Assembly: GCA_964579415.1 (NCBI GenBank)
Contig: CAZOGW010000055.1
Span: 1 to 19,215, forward strand
Direction of reading: 5' to 3'
Length of the DNA: 19,215 nt
DNA from: CAZOGW01 sp964579415
GTDB lineage: Bacteria; Actinomycetota; Acidimicrobiia; Spongiisociales; UBA5794
Numbering within the stretch: the stretch's first letter is position 1; each line of letters begins with the position of its first letter. The notes below the pieces were generated by a model. That model had not been told where the DNA came from. It did not search any database and worked only from the letters and a program-made list of their open reading frames with translations. Positions 6,797 through 14,163 of this stretch are shown here, piece by piece. The translations under genes were made by a program, and so were the position numbers.

Positions 6797-7068
6797 CCTC
6801 GCCTGTTCTTATTGCGATCGTGCGCCTCGGGAGGTTGTTAGTGCCTCTGTAGTGCCTCTGTCGTCTGCGTGGTCTCTGTCTTGGGCATATCGAGGATCAC
6901 TGATCGGGTACTTGACGAAGATGTCCGAGTAGCAGAACCGGCCCCGTCGACCGCGTCTCCCCAAAGGTGTTCATCGATGCCCCTTGTGGTGAAGATCCGT
7001 GACGGGCTGGTCTACCTCCACCAACTCCCCACGGGCTGTGTCCCGTTTCGCGCTCAACTCCTGCGACA
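6797..7068. other. Non-coding spacer between tRNA-Val and the lipase gene
   Basis: Apart from the tandem repeat at 6839-6860, I find only a short hairpin, ACGGG-CTGTGT-CCCGT at 7031-7046, and no gene with a recognisable product. An open frame of 67 codons (6869-7072) has no ribosome site and no family likeness. Confidence 0.5.
6839..6860. repeat. Tandem 11-bp direct repeat downstream of the tRNA
   Basis: TAGTGCCTCTG occurs twice, exactly abutting (6839-6849 and 6850-6860), and is followed by one more T. No third copy was noticed in the window. It could be an integration scar, a binding site for an Xis-like protein, or replication slippage. Confidence 0.7.
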
Positions 7069-8319
7069 ATGAACTCGATGGAGTCCTTGCCAGACGTCAT
7101 AGACAACGACAAGGCACCGAAGCGGCGGTGGCTTCGTTGGGTGTTGTGGATCGTCGGAGGTCTTGCGATTCTTGTCATCGGCGCCGTCGTGGTGTTCTTC
7201 GTTGTCACCCGCAACCCGGAGCCCGGTACGTTCTATGCACCACCTGACGACCTGTCTGCTGCGCCGGGCACGATCCTGCGCTCCGAACCATTCGACGACG
7301 GCATCCCGGGCGACGCCCAAGCATGGAAGATCTTGTACGTCTCTTCCGATGAGGACAACCAACCGGTCGCAGTCAGCGGGTTGGTCATCGCCCCGCGCCA
7401 CCCGCCACCCGGGTCACGTCCGGTACTCGCCTGGGCGCACGGAACAATCGGAATCGACCGCGCCTGTGCGCCGTCCAACGCGGCCGAACCGCTCAAAGGC
7501 ATTCCCGACATGACCGGGCCTCTCGATCGCGGCTGGATTATCACCCTCACGGACTACCCCGGACTGGGCACCCCCGGGCCGCACCCCTACCTTGTGGGCA
7601 GCAGCGAAGGACGAGCCGTGCTCGACTCCGTGCGCGCCGTCCACCAGCTCGACATGGGAATCCCCGTCGACGACCGCTACGCGATCTGGGGTCACTCCCA
7701 AGGCGGCCACGCCGCCCTCTTCGCGGGCCAACTCGCCGACATGTACCTCCCCGATCTCCGCCTCGTCGGCGTAGCTGCGCTCTCGCCGGCCACGAGCCTG
7801 GCCGACAACCTGGCCGCCGTAGAAGGAACCGAAGCCGGCAACATCCTCACCATCTTCGCTGCCGAATCCTGGACGGAGTACTACCCCGACATCCCCAGCG
7901 GCACCCTCACAGACCGCGCCCGACGACCAGCTGAACGACTCGCCGAGATTTGCCTCGACCAACCCTCTCGATTCCGTATCGTCGTCGCCGGCCCTACCCT
8001 CCCCGACGAAATTCTCGCCATCGACCCCACGTCTGACCCGATCTGGACTGCTCGGCTTGCCCAGAACACACCCGACCCCGAAGGCATCACCGTCCCTTTG
8101 CTCGTCGCCCAGGGACTCGCTGACGAGATCATCGCACCCAACGTCACCCTCGCTTGGGTGACCGTCCGCTGCGAAGCGGACCTGCCAACGGTGTGGCACA
8201 CCTACCCCGAGATCAACCACCCCGGCGTCGTCGGTCCGGGCGGCGCCGACGCCCTCGCCTGGACCATCGACCAATTCGACGGCAAGACCACTACCACCAG
8301 CCAATGTCCAGGCTCCTGA
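7069..8319 (+). CDS. Secretory-lipase-type alpha/beta hydrolase, N-terminally membrane anchored
   Basis: This 416-residue protein has a short basic N-terminus (residues 15-22 rich in Lys/Arg), one membrane segment at about 23-46, and then an extracytoplasmic hydrolase domain. The family likeness is to secretory lipases (PF03583, LIP). The nucleophile elbow 'GHSQGG' places Ser210, the acid is probably Asp352 in 'QGLADEII', and the base His384 in 'EINHPG', which gives a complete triad in the right order. It should hydrolyse an ester or lipid outside the cell or at the membrane face; the substrate is unknown. The 'WAHGTIG' stretch would help form the oxyanion hole. ATG 7069 and ATG 7078 are both possible starts, and neither has a good Shine-Dalgarno. 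It is the first gene after the tRNA and appears intact. Confidence 0.86.
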   Translation: MNSMESLPDVIDNDKAPKRRWLRWVLWIVGGLAILVIGAVVVFFVVTRNPEPGTFYAPPDDLSAAPGTILRSEPFDDGIPGDAQAWKILYVSSDEDNQPVAVSGLVIAPRHPPPGSRPVLAWAHGTIGIDRACAPSNAAEPLKGIPDMTGPLDRGWIITLTDYPGLGTPGPHPYLVGSSEGRAVLDSVRAVHQLDMGIPVDDRYAIWGHSQGGHAALFAGQLADMYLPDLRLVGVAALSPATSLADNLAAVEGTEAGNILTIFAAESWTEYYPDIPSGTLTDRARRPAERLAEICLDQPSRFRIVVAGPTLPDEILAIDPTSDPIWTARLAQNTPDPEGITVPLLVAQGLADEIIAPNVTLAWVTVRCEADLPTVWHTYPEINHPGVVGPGGADALAWTIDQFDGKTTTTSQCPGS

Positions 8320-8375
8320 TACTCCTCGCGCTTCGCACCTGAGGTGGGCGTCGTCGTGGGCCTCTGCCGCTCGGG

Positions 8376-8381
8376 TATTCT
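8376..8381 (+). promoter_or_regulatory. Candidate -10 box before the secreted-protein stump
   Basis: TATTCT lies 21 nt before the TAGGGAGG ribosome site of the GTG 8417 frame. A matching -35 is not clear. Confidence 0.3.
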
Positions 8382-8416
8382 GTGCGGGAGTCGCTTAGAC
8401 GGTAGGGAGGCCGTGC

Positions 8417-8666
8417 GTGAGATATCGTTGGGTGTTGCTGCTTGCGGTCGCCGCGGTAGCGTTGTCGTTGTTTCCGTCTCTCGCTCCGGCGGTCGAGGCG
8501 CAGCAGATCACGCCGTTCGCGGTCCGGTTCCAGGCGAACGATACGCGCCACCACTGCCCGACCTCAGGGACAGACCAACGAACTGAACGGCCAGGGTTGA
8601 CGACCATCACGGTCGAAGTTGACGGGGGTCCCCCTGCGGTCACGGTCGCCGATCGGGACCTTCCAC
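8417..8666 (+). pseudogene. 5' stump of a secreted-protein gene
   Basis: TAGGGAGG (8403-8410) lies 6 nt before GTG 8417, which opens a clear Sec signal peptide: 'MRYRW', a hydrophobic core (residues 6-23), then 'APAVEA' with likely cleavage before QQ. The mature start, 'QQITPFAVRFQAND', resembles the first residues of large actinobacterial secreted repeat proteins (DUF11-like, from memory), but after about residue 43 the resemblance stops and the composition turns to His/Arg/Pro/Thr-rich. The frame stays open to 8938 only by overlapping the HTH gene in another frame, so it does not look coding there. I read this as a gene whose body was deleted. An intact short exported peptide is the alternative. 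The end coordinate is arbitrary. Confidence 0.4.
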
Positions 8667-8864
8667 ATGACAGTCCCCGTGGCCGACCGACTACTGACCC
8701 CCAACAAAGTCGCCGAACTTCTCGGCGTCGAACACGCCACTCTTGTCGACTGGCGCTACCGCCTCCAAGACCCACCCTGGATCAAACTCGGCCACCGCAC
8801 GATCCGCTACAGCCGACGCGCCGTCGACCGTTGGCTCGCATCTTGCGAGAGCGGTGCCTGTTGA
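8667..8864 (+). CDS. Excisionase/AlpA-like helix-turn-helix protein
   Basis: This 65-residue protein consists of one MerR-like winged HTH of the HTH_17 type: 'LLTPNKVAELLGVEHATLVDW' (the helix-turn-helix, about residues 9-29), then 'PPWIKLGHRTIRYSRRAVDRWL', the typical wing and last helix. Such proteins are directionality factors (Xis) or small regulators of integrated elements. ATG 8667 begins directly before the domain; an in-frame ATG at 8619 would add 16 residues without family support. The ribosome site is weak. It overlaps the reading frame of the secreted-protein stump and has no integrase partner in the window, so it is probably a relic of a mobile element or a stand-alone regulator. 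Confidence 0.78.
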   Translation: MTVPVADRLLTPNKVAELLGVEHATLVDWRYRLQDPPWIKLGHRTIRYSRRAVDRWLASCESGAC

Positions 8865-8961
8865 CGCATCCGGTCTGCCCACACGGGTCGGTGGTGGCAT
8901 CGCGTGAATGTCATACCTCTCGAGTGGGGCTGAGATGAGGAGACACCCTCCACGGATGCTG

Positions 8962-8984
8962 AGCCCGCCCCTTGGTCGCGGGCT
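8962..8984. terminator. Hairpin between the HTH gene and the convergent membrane-protein gene
   Basis: AGCCCGC and GCGGGCT form a perfect 7-bp stem with a 9-nt loop. It lies between two gene ends (8864 on + and 9047 on -). There is no T run on either side. Confidence 0.42.
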
Positions 8985-9046
8985 ATGGGTGCGCTGGATC
9001 GATCGGTTGCTCCACGGCAGCTGACGACAAGCGGACACCGACCCGT

Positions 9047-9685
9047 CTACCCACCGGTGATCGGTTGGCCGAACGCGACTCCAAGCCCGGCAACAAGGCC
9101 GATCCCTGCGAGGCTGAGAAGGGCCACTCGGGCACGGAAGTAGTCGAATCTCTCGGAGATGGCAGCGAAGAAGAGGACGGCGGCGAACAAAAGCGTCGTC
9201 AACGTATAGGCGTCCGAGATTGTGTTGGCGGTCTCGCCGGCAGCCAGCAGATCCTCGGCTTCGGCCTCAAGTCGATCTGCTGCGGCGTCTTGTGGGAGCT
9301 GGTACTCCTCCATCCCCAGAGGACTGGGCGGCGCGTCGGGATTCTCGAAGGGGTCGAGGGCGATCCAGGCGTCGTGAGCCACTCCGAGCTCGGGTCTGAA
9401 CCGCTGCAGATAGAAGTCCGCAACGCCTTCGTCGCCGTCGATGGTGGCCTCGACGTAGCCTTCGAACACACTTAGATCGGCGAGACGGAACTGGTTGGCC
9501 TCCGTCCGCTGCTGTGTCCCCTCAACCCGTGCCCCCGACGCCCTTGTGTAATTGCTCGACTGGATGCCATCCCACAGCGAGGCCTGGTAGCCGCTCCAAG
9601 CTGTCGCCAGTGCACCAAATGCCAGGATGAGCACCGTGACGATCTCCGTACGGCGTTCGGTCAGGGGGACGGGTGTGCTCGCCAT
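9047..9685 (-). CDS. Three-TM membrane protein, unknown function ('AWSGYQ' family)
   Basis: This 212-residue protein has one membrane segment near the N-terminus (about residues 15-35, ending in 'ATAWSGYQASLWDG'), a long, charged, probably extracytoplasmic middle, and two close segments near the C-terminus ('LTTLLFAAVLFFAAIS' and 'LLSLAGIGLVAGLGVAFG'). The AWSGYQ...W-x-G signature after the first segment recurs in uncharacterised bacterial membrane proteins; I know of no assigned function. ATG 9685 is preferred over the frame's first start because the extra 24 residues look non-coding. No clear ribosome site is seen. The gene looks intact, although its neighbours on the right are decayed. Confidence 0.72.
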   Translation of the reverse strand: MASTPVPLTERRTEIVTVLILAFGALATAWSGYQASLWDGIQSSNYTRASGARVEGTQQRTEANQFRLADLSVFEGYVEATIDGDEGVADFYLQRFRPELGVAHDAWIALDPFENPDAPPSPLGMEEYQLPQDAAADRLEAEAEDLLAAGETANTISDAYTLTTLLFAAVLFFAAISERFDYFRARVALLSLAGIGLVAGLGVAFGQPITGG

Positions 9686-9959
9686 CGTCGTAGCGTCGGC
9701 GATCAGGGCCGCCCGGCATCGCCCGAGTGGGATGATCTCGACTCCTGATGGACGCACTTACCCCGGTGCTGACGCCCACGAGGTGGTCTCTTGGACCGGC
9801 GCGTTGCGCATTCGTCCGATGGGGATGATGTTGCCCGCCGTCAACGGCCCTTACGGTCGTGGCTCCTGGCCGTGCCGCGTGGACGAGAAGGGAGGGCCTT
9901 GTGGTTGGGAGGACGGTGCTGGACGACGAACAGATCGGGCGTTGCTGGGTCTCCTTCAC
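9686..9959. other. Spacer without a recognisable gene
   Basis: The stretch holds the upstream region of the minus-strand membrane-protein gene and leads into the CYTH pseudogene. Open frames exist on both strands, but none has a ribosome site or family likeness. It may be further decayed sequence. Confidence 0.45.
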
Positions 9960-10559
9960 TCGGCGCGGTCCGTGGAGCTGAAGCTCACGATTCCCGATCC
10001 GGGCATCCGCTCGGCCGCTCACGCCCTCGGCATCCGTCCCGTGACCACCGATCAAGTACGTGCCGGCACGGTATCTGGGGAGAAGGTCGACGTCGAAGCC
10101 GACGCCAAGCCTGGCGGCTCTGCCTGTTCGGTGTGGGTGAAGACCAAGGCCACTGAGGCAGATGTACGGCGCGTCATCACGGGCGACAATCGCCCCTACT
10201 CGTTCTTGACAGATCCCAGTGAGAGTTCCACGACGAGCACGCACCGGATGATCTCGACACAGACGATGTCAGCGTGCTCGGCGCGATGAACGTTCCGAAG
10301 CTCAGGTTCCGGCCGCAAGGCGTCGAGCGCCGGATGGATGCCGAGCTTTGGCTTTACCTCGACGGCTCGCGCGTGCTCGAGTCGTCGTCCCAGTGCGCTT
10401 TCGCCGAGGCGTTTGCACCCTGCCGCAGAGACTAGGGAGTACATCGTCGCGCTGGAGGTGGACGTGGGCGGAGTACAACAGACGAAGACCAAGACTGCGC
10501 TGGAGTACTTCTCCGCGGAGTTGGTGAAAGCGCGCAATGCGTCCCGCTTCGCCAACTGA
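9960..10559 (+). pseudogene. Decayed CYTH-domain protein gene
   Basis: Three pieces in two frames rebuild an actinobacterial CYTH protein. The first (9960 to about 10223) reads 'SVELKLTIPDPG...', with the ELKL version of the CYTH ExExK motif, and continues to 'EKVDVEADAKPGG' and 'NRPYSFLTD'. A shift near 10222-10226 leads to the second, 'FHDEHAPDDLDTDD', 'VPKLRFRPQG' and 'AELWLYLDGSRVLE'. A one-base insertion between 10412 and 10422 leads back to the first frame for 'AAETREYIVALEVDVGG', 'QQTKTKTALEYFSAEL' and the TGA at 10557-10559. After 'AAHALGI' the family's usual beta-strand segment (FFDTP...VVVRARR...VKLRP) is missing, roughly 40-50 residues from memory. There is no good start codon; GTG 9972 is the nearest. 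CYTH proteins bind triphosphates, but this copy cannot be functional. Confidence 0.82.
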
Positions 10560-10618
10560 GGAGCCTCGATGAAGGGGCTGCCGCCCGGTCCGCGGGCGAC
10601 CGGGACCTCGGAACCCCG

Positions 10619-11400
10619 GTGAGGGAGCGCCCTGACGTTGGTTGCCATCGACGTGCTCGTCCCAGAGGGGTCAAGCTTCCGCTGTGGCCGCTGCTGGTGC
10701 TGCAGACGGCCAGCCAGTTCATCGGCTTGGCGATCCCGAGCGCGGCCGGGAGGGTGGCGATGAATGCGGCCTTCCTGCACAAGTTCGGGGTTCCGGTGAC
10801 GACGGCGGTAGCCCAGGGCGCCATCGACGGCTTCTCCGGGTTCCTCGTCCAGGTGGCGATGCTGCTCGTCACGCTGGTGGCCGGGGACGTTGACCTCAAC
10901 CTGGATGTGAACAGCGGCGACGTGCGTTGGATGCTGGTTCTCGGTCTGGTGGCGCTCGCCGTGGCCGGTGTGGTCGTGGCGGTGTTGAGGGTGCGGGCGT
11001 TGCGTGAACGGCTCCTCCCCGTGGTCCGTCAGGCCCGGGGGGCGCTCCTGACAGTGCTCAGCCAACCGACCCGGGCCATCGGGTTGTTGGCCAGCAACTT
11101 CGTCTACTGGAACATCCTGGGCATCACTCTCTGGGTTCTTCTCCAGGCCGTGTCCACCGACCTTGCCTACGGCTCGGCGCTGTTCGTGGCAGCCGGGACC
11201 AGCCTCCTCGCCGGGTTCATGCCGATTCCCGGGGCATAGGAGTGGCCGAGGCGACCATGGTGGGTCTGCCGGTGACCGTCGGCGTCGACCAGTCCGTGGC
11301 ATTCGCCATCACCGCTCTATACCGGGTCATCACCTTCTACCTACCGGCCGTCGAGGGCTTTTTCGGGAGCCGGTGGTTGGAGCGGAACGAGTACATCTGA
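10619..11400 (+). pseudogene. Flippase-like LPG_synthase_TM gene, frameshifted and 5'-truncated
   Basis: The frame at 10619-11239 encodes 'LPLWPLLVLQTASQFIGLAI', 'PSAAGRVAMNAAFLHKFGVP' and several membrane segments, typical of the C-terminal half of lysylphosphatidylglycerol-synthetase-type / AglD-like membrane proteins (UPF0104). It stops at TAG 11237-11239 just after 'GFMPIPG'. Adding one G to the GGGG at 11231-11234 restores 'PIPGGIGVAEATMVGL', the family's conserved PxPGGIGVxEA motif, and the frame then runs to TGA 11398-11400 ('RWLERNEYI'). The N-terminal half expected for the family is absent. Upstream, AGGAG and ATG 10569 open only a 17-codon frame. It directly follows the CYTH pseudogene. 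A sequencing error could explain the single frameshift, but not the missing 5' end. Confidence 0.8.
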
Positions 11401-11411
11401 CGCCGGCGCCG

Positions 11412-11441
11412 CCCCTTGGAGTTAAGGGGATGATCATCCCC
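11412..11441 (+). promoter_or_regulatory. Overlapping hairpins sharing one GGGG (possible switch or terminator)
   Basis: CCCCTT-GGAGTT-AAGGGG (11412-11429) and the perfect 16-bp palindrome GGGGATGATCATCCCC (11426-11441) share the bases 11426-11429, so only one can form at a time. The palindrome ends 8 nt before ATG 11450. It could be an operator, an attenuator-like element or the terminator of the old flippase gene; no T run follows. Confidence 0.35.
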
Positions 11442-11449
11442 CAGGGACG

Positions 11450-11842
11450 ATGGCGACGTCCCAGGTGAAGGTCAGTGTCTCGTGTGAGGAGGTAGGCGGC
11501 CACCGCCACAAGAAGATGCGACCAGATCAGGTGCAACTGCTGCGCAGGTGGGCCCTCAACGACAAGGCCGCAATCGACCTCGCCTTGAGGGGGGATCTGA
11601 CCGAGCTGGATGGGTTCGATCCGCGCACCGCGGCGCTGATGAGGGTCGCCGCGCTGTTCTGTGTGGGATCAGACCCGGCAACGTTCCGGTGGGCGATCGA
11701 GGAAGGCATCGCCCGCGGGGTGGAAGACGATGATCTCGTTGCCGCGGTGATCGTGGTCGCCCCCATCATCGGTCTGGCCCGGATGACGGCATCGTTGCCG
11801 CATCTCATGGAGGCCCTCGACCTCGAAGTCATCGAAGACTGA
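11450..11842 (+). CDS. Carboxymuconolactone decarboxylase (CMD)-like protein
   Basis: This 130-residue protein has the all-helical CMD/AhpD-type core: 'LDGFDPRTAALMRVAALFCVG', 'AIEEGIARGVEDDDLVAAVIV' and 'APIIGLARMTASLPHLMEAL'. The AhpD redox motif CxxC is missing (only a lone Cys in 'LFCVG'), so thiol peroxidase support is unlikely. Members without CxxC are mostly of unknown function or act on lactone/ring substrates. The start is uncertain. ATG 11450 follows a weak AGGGA directly behind the palindrome, while ATG 11516 would drop the first 22 residues, which do not look like family sequence. It ends 74 nt before the LuxR-type regulator and is on the same strand, so the regulator may act on it or be co-transcribed. 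Confidence 0.74.
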   Translation: MATSQVKVSVSCEEVGGHRHKKMRPDQVQLLRRWALNDKAAIDLALRGDLTELDGFDPRTAALMRVAALFCVGSDPATFRWAIEEGIARGVEDDDLVAAVIVVAPIIGLARMTASLPHLMEALDLEVIED

Positions 11843-11904
11843 CGGGACGCTCCGAGTAACGTGCAACTGCCGGCCGCGCCACCACGGCTGACCGCCGCGC
11901 CGAC

Positions 11905-11911
11905 GAAGGTG
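11905..11911 (+). promoter_or_regulatory. Ribosome binding site supporting the TTG start of the LuxR-type gene
   Basis: GAAGGTG lies 5 nt before TTG 11917. The in-frame ATG at 11926 would be 14 nt away, which is too far, so TTG is preferred. Confidence 0.6.
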
Positions 11912-11916
11912 ACCTC

Positions 11917-14109
11917 TTGCTCGACATGAAGCTGCGACCCCCGACAGTCCGCGAGGGTTTGATCCTTCGAAGCGGCGTCGTGGCATCGCTCCACACCGCC
12001 GCAGCGACACTTCCGGTCATCTCGGTTGTAGCACCGCCGGGATACGGGAAGACCACGGTACTGGGGCAGTTCCACGACGGCTTGGACGTGGCGCGTGGTT
12101 GGCTCACCGTCGACGAGTCGGACGGCGACAGGGCGGTCCTGCTCCGCAACCTCACCCAGGCGCTGGTCGCAGCGGGGATGGTGGCCGACGATCCGCTCCA
12201 CGGTGTGTCCGGGGACGATGCCTTCACGCATGGCGTCACCGCCCTGGCCGACGCCATCGACCCGGAGGTTCCCGGTGTCCTCATCGTCGACCAGGTCGAT
12301 CATCTCTCGACGCGGGCGTCGCTGGACCTCGTCGGCGCGGTGATGACCCGGCTCCCGCGTAACGTGCGGGTAGTGGTGGCGTCGCGGACCGGGGCCGGGC
12401 TGCCGCTGTCCCTGCTGCGCTCGCAAGGTGCCGTCGCCGAGTTCGACGCCTCCGATCTCGCCATGACCCGTGAGGAAGCCGGCCGGGTCTTCGAGACCAC
12501 CGGGGTCAACCCGGCGCGGTACCTCGATGCGGTCCTGGAGCGAACCGAGGGATGGCCGGCGGGGATCTACCTGACGGCGGCAGCCATCAAGGCAGGGGCC
12601 CCCGGCCCGGGGGAGACCGAGGTCCGTGGCGACGACGTGTTCCTGGCCGACTACCTGCGGGACGAGCTGTTGGCCCGGGTTCCCGAAGCCCTGCTGACCT
12701 TTCTCAGGAGAACCTCGCTGTTGAGCAGGCTATCCGGGCCATTGTGCGACCACGTGCTGGAGACTTCCGGCTCCGCTGCCCGGCTCGCCGAACTCGAGGC
12801 AGCGAACCTGCTCATCGTGCCGATGGACCGCACCCGCACCTGGTACCGGTACCACAGCCTCCTCCGGGACTACCTTCTCTTGGACCTGGAGCGGACGGAG
12901 CCCGAGATCATCGCCGGACTCCACTCCAGAGCTGCCACATGGTTCGAGCGGCAGGCGGCAACCGATCTCGCCATCCACCATGCCCGGTCAGCAGGCGAGA
13001 TGGCGCGGTTCGCCGGCCTGGTCAAGGTGTCGGCGCGTCAGGCCTACGCCGAGGGCCGGGCGGACACCCTCCTCGATTGGCTGCGGGGGCTCGACGACAG
13101 CGGCGAGATCCGCCTCCACCCGGAACTGGCTGCCGTGGGCGGGTTCGCCCGCGCCTTGGATGGCGACGCCGCGGGAGCGGAGCGCATGGCGGTGCACGCC
13201 TTCGCCGATCCCGACGGGCGCTCCCGAGACATCGATGAACTGGGTGCGTTCGCACTCGTGCTCCGATCCTGTCAGGCGGCGCGAGGTCCGGAGCAGGCCC
13301 TGGAGGATGCCATTCGGGCGAAGTCGATGATGACGACGGTAGACATCGAGTGGATACCCACCTGCCTCGCTGCCGAAGCTCTGGCCCGCCTGGCCCTCGA
13401 CGGGATCGTCGCCGCCGACGACGTGTGGACCGACGGACTGTGGCGAAGCACCTCGATGGATGCCAGCCCCTTCACCTCCATCGCCCTGGCGGAACGGGCA
13501 CTGGCCCAGATCGCGATAGGTGACTGGGCCGCCGCGGAAACAATGACGAACAATGCGCTCGACCTGGTGGCAGAGGAGGGTCTCAAGTGGTACATCACCA
13601 GCGCCCTCCCCTTCACCCTCGCCGCCCGCATCGAAGCCCGTAAGGGACACGCCGATGAGGCGACCGCGTTCGTGACCAGAGCCGCAACGATTAGGCCCCG
13701 CCTCACAGTGGCGCTGCCCTTGCTGGCGGTGCAGTGCCTGCACGAGATGGCCCGGGCGTTCATCGAGGTCGCCGATGTGGCCGGCGCTCGGAGCGTGATG
13801 CGCGACGCATCCGACATCCTGGCGGTCCGTCCCCGCCTCGGCACGCTGGTCACCGACCACGAAACCCTGCGGAGAACGCTCTCCGCCCTGCCAGCAGGCT
13901 CGGTAGGCCCCTCGTCGTTGACCAAGGCCGAACTGCGGGTTCTCCCGCTCCTGGTGACGCACCTCTCTTACCCCGAGATCGGTGAGAGACTGTACGTCTC
14001 CCGCCACACCGTCAAGACTCAGGCGATGTCGATCTACCGCAAGCTCGGGGTGTCATCCCGAGCCGACGCCGTCGCCACGGCGCGGCAGATCGGCCTCATC
14101 AGCGTCTGA
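11917..14109 (+). CDS. LuxR-family regulator, MalT/LAL type (ATP-binding, TPR-like, HTH)
   Basis: This 730-residue protein has the layout of MalT-like regulators. An N-terminal STAND-type NTPase has a Walker A 'APPGYGKTT' (residues 39-47, Lys45) and a Walker B 'VLIVDQVDHL' (Asp125). It is followed by the 'RTEGWPAGIYL' region and an 'LEAANLLIVPMD...YRYHSLLRDYL' stretch typical of the family. A helical repeat (TPR-like) middle (about 340-640) follows, then a C-terminal LuxR HTH at about residues 668-727 ('LTKAELRVLPLL...IGERLYVSRHTVKTQAMSIYRKLG'). Such proteins switch on target promoters after binding ATP and an inducer. The ligand is unknown. It is convergent with the YrhK-like/GAD/sulfatase run, and its targets may be there or the CMD-like gene upstream. 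Confidence 0.9.
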   Translation: MLDMKLRPPTVREGLILRSGVVASLHTAAATLPVISVVAPPGYGKTTVLGQFHDGLDVARGWLTVDESDGDRAVLLRNLTQALVAAGMVADDPLHGVSGDDAFTHGVTALADAIDPEVPGVLIVDQVDHLSTRASLDLVGAVMTRLPRNVRVVVASRTGAGLPLSLLRSQGAVAEFDASDLAMTREEAGRVFETTGVNPARYLDAVLERTEGWPAGIYLTAAAIKAGAPGPGETEVRGDDVFLADYLRDELLARVPEALLTFLRRTSLLSRLSGPLCDHVLETSGSAARLAELEAANLLIVPMDRTRTWYRYHSLLRDYLLLDLERTEPEIIAGLHSRAATWFERQAATDLAIHHARSAGEMARFAGLVKVSARQAYAEGRADTLLDWLRGLDDSGEIRLHPELAAVGGFARALDGDAAGAERMAVHAFADPDGRSRDIDELGAFALVLRSCQAARGPEQALEDAIRAKSMMTTVDIEWIPTCLAAEALARLALDGIVAADDVWTDGLWRSTSMDASPFTSIALAERALAQIAIGDWAAAETMTNNALDLVAEEGLKWYITSALPFTLAARIEARKGHADEATAFVTRAATIRPRLTVALPLLAVQCLHEMARAFIEVADVAGARSVMRDASDILAVRPRLGTLVTDHETLRRTLSALPAGSVGPSSLTKAELRVLPLLVTHLSYPEIGERLYVSRHTVKTQAMSIYRKLGVSSRADAVATARQIGLISV

Positions 14110-14120
14110 CCCCCCACACC

Positions 14121-14140
14121 GTGCCCGGCGACCCGGGTGC
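14121..14140. terminator. Hairpin between the convergent LuxR and YrhK-like genes
   Basis: GTGCCCGG-CGAC-CCGGGTGC forms an 8-bp stem with two G-U pairs and a 4-nt loop. It lies in the 54-nt gap between the two stop codons (14109 and 14164). There is no T run. Confidence 0.42.
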
Positions 14141-14163
14141 GGCTTCGGAAACGGGAGATCCCT

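Noticed and set aside
6869..7072. 67-codon open frame before the lipase gene
   Set aside because: No ribosome site, no family likeness, and it overlaps the lipase start.
8865..8938. Continuation of the signal-peptide frame to 8938
   Set aside because: It runs out of frame through the HTH gene and has Arg/Pro/His-rich noise composition, so it was not kept as protein.
8928..8960. TPP-riboswitch-like bases (GGGGCTGAGATGA...ACACCCTC)
   Set aside because: Only the first half of the THI-box pattern is present; the second conserved part (GAACCTGA and what follows) is missing, and no thiamine gene lies downstream.
10196..11302. Minus-strand open frame (368 codons) across both pseudogenes
   Set aside because: The plus strand carries clear CYTH and flippase-like remnants here; the minus frame is His/Arg/Gln-rich and unlike any known protein.
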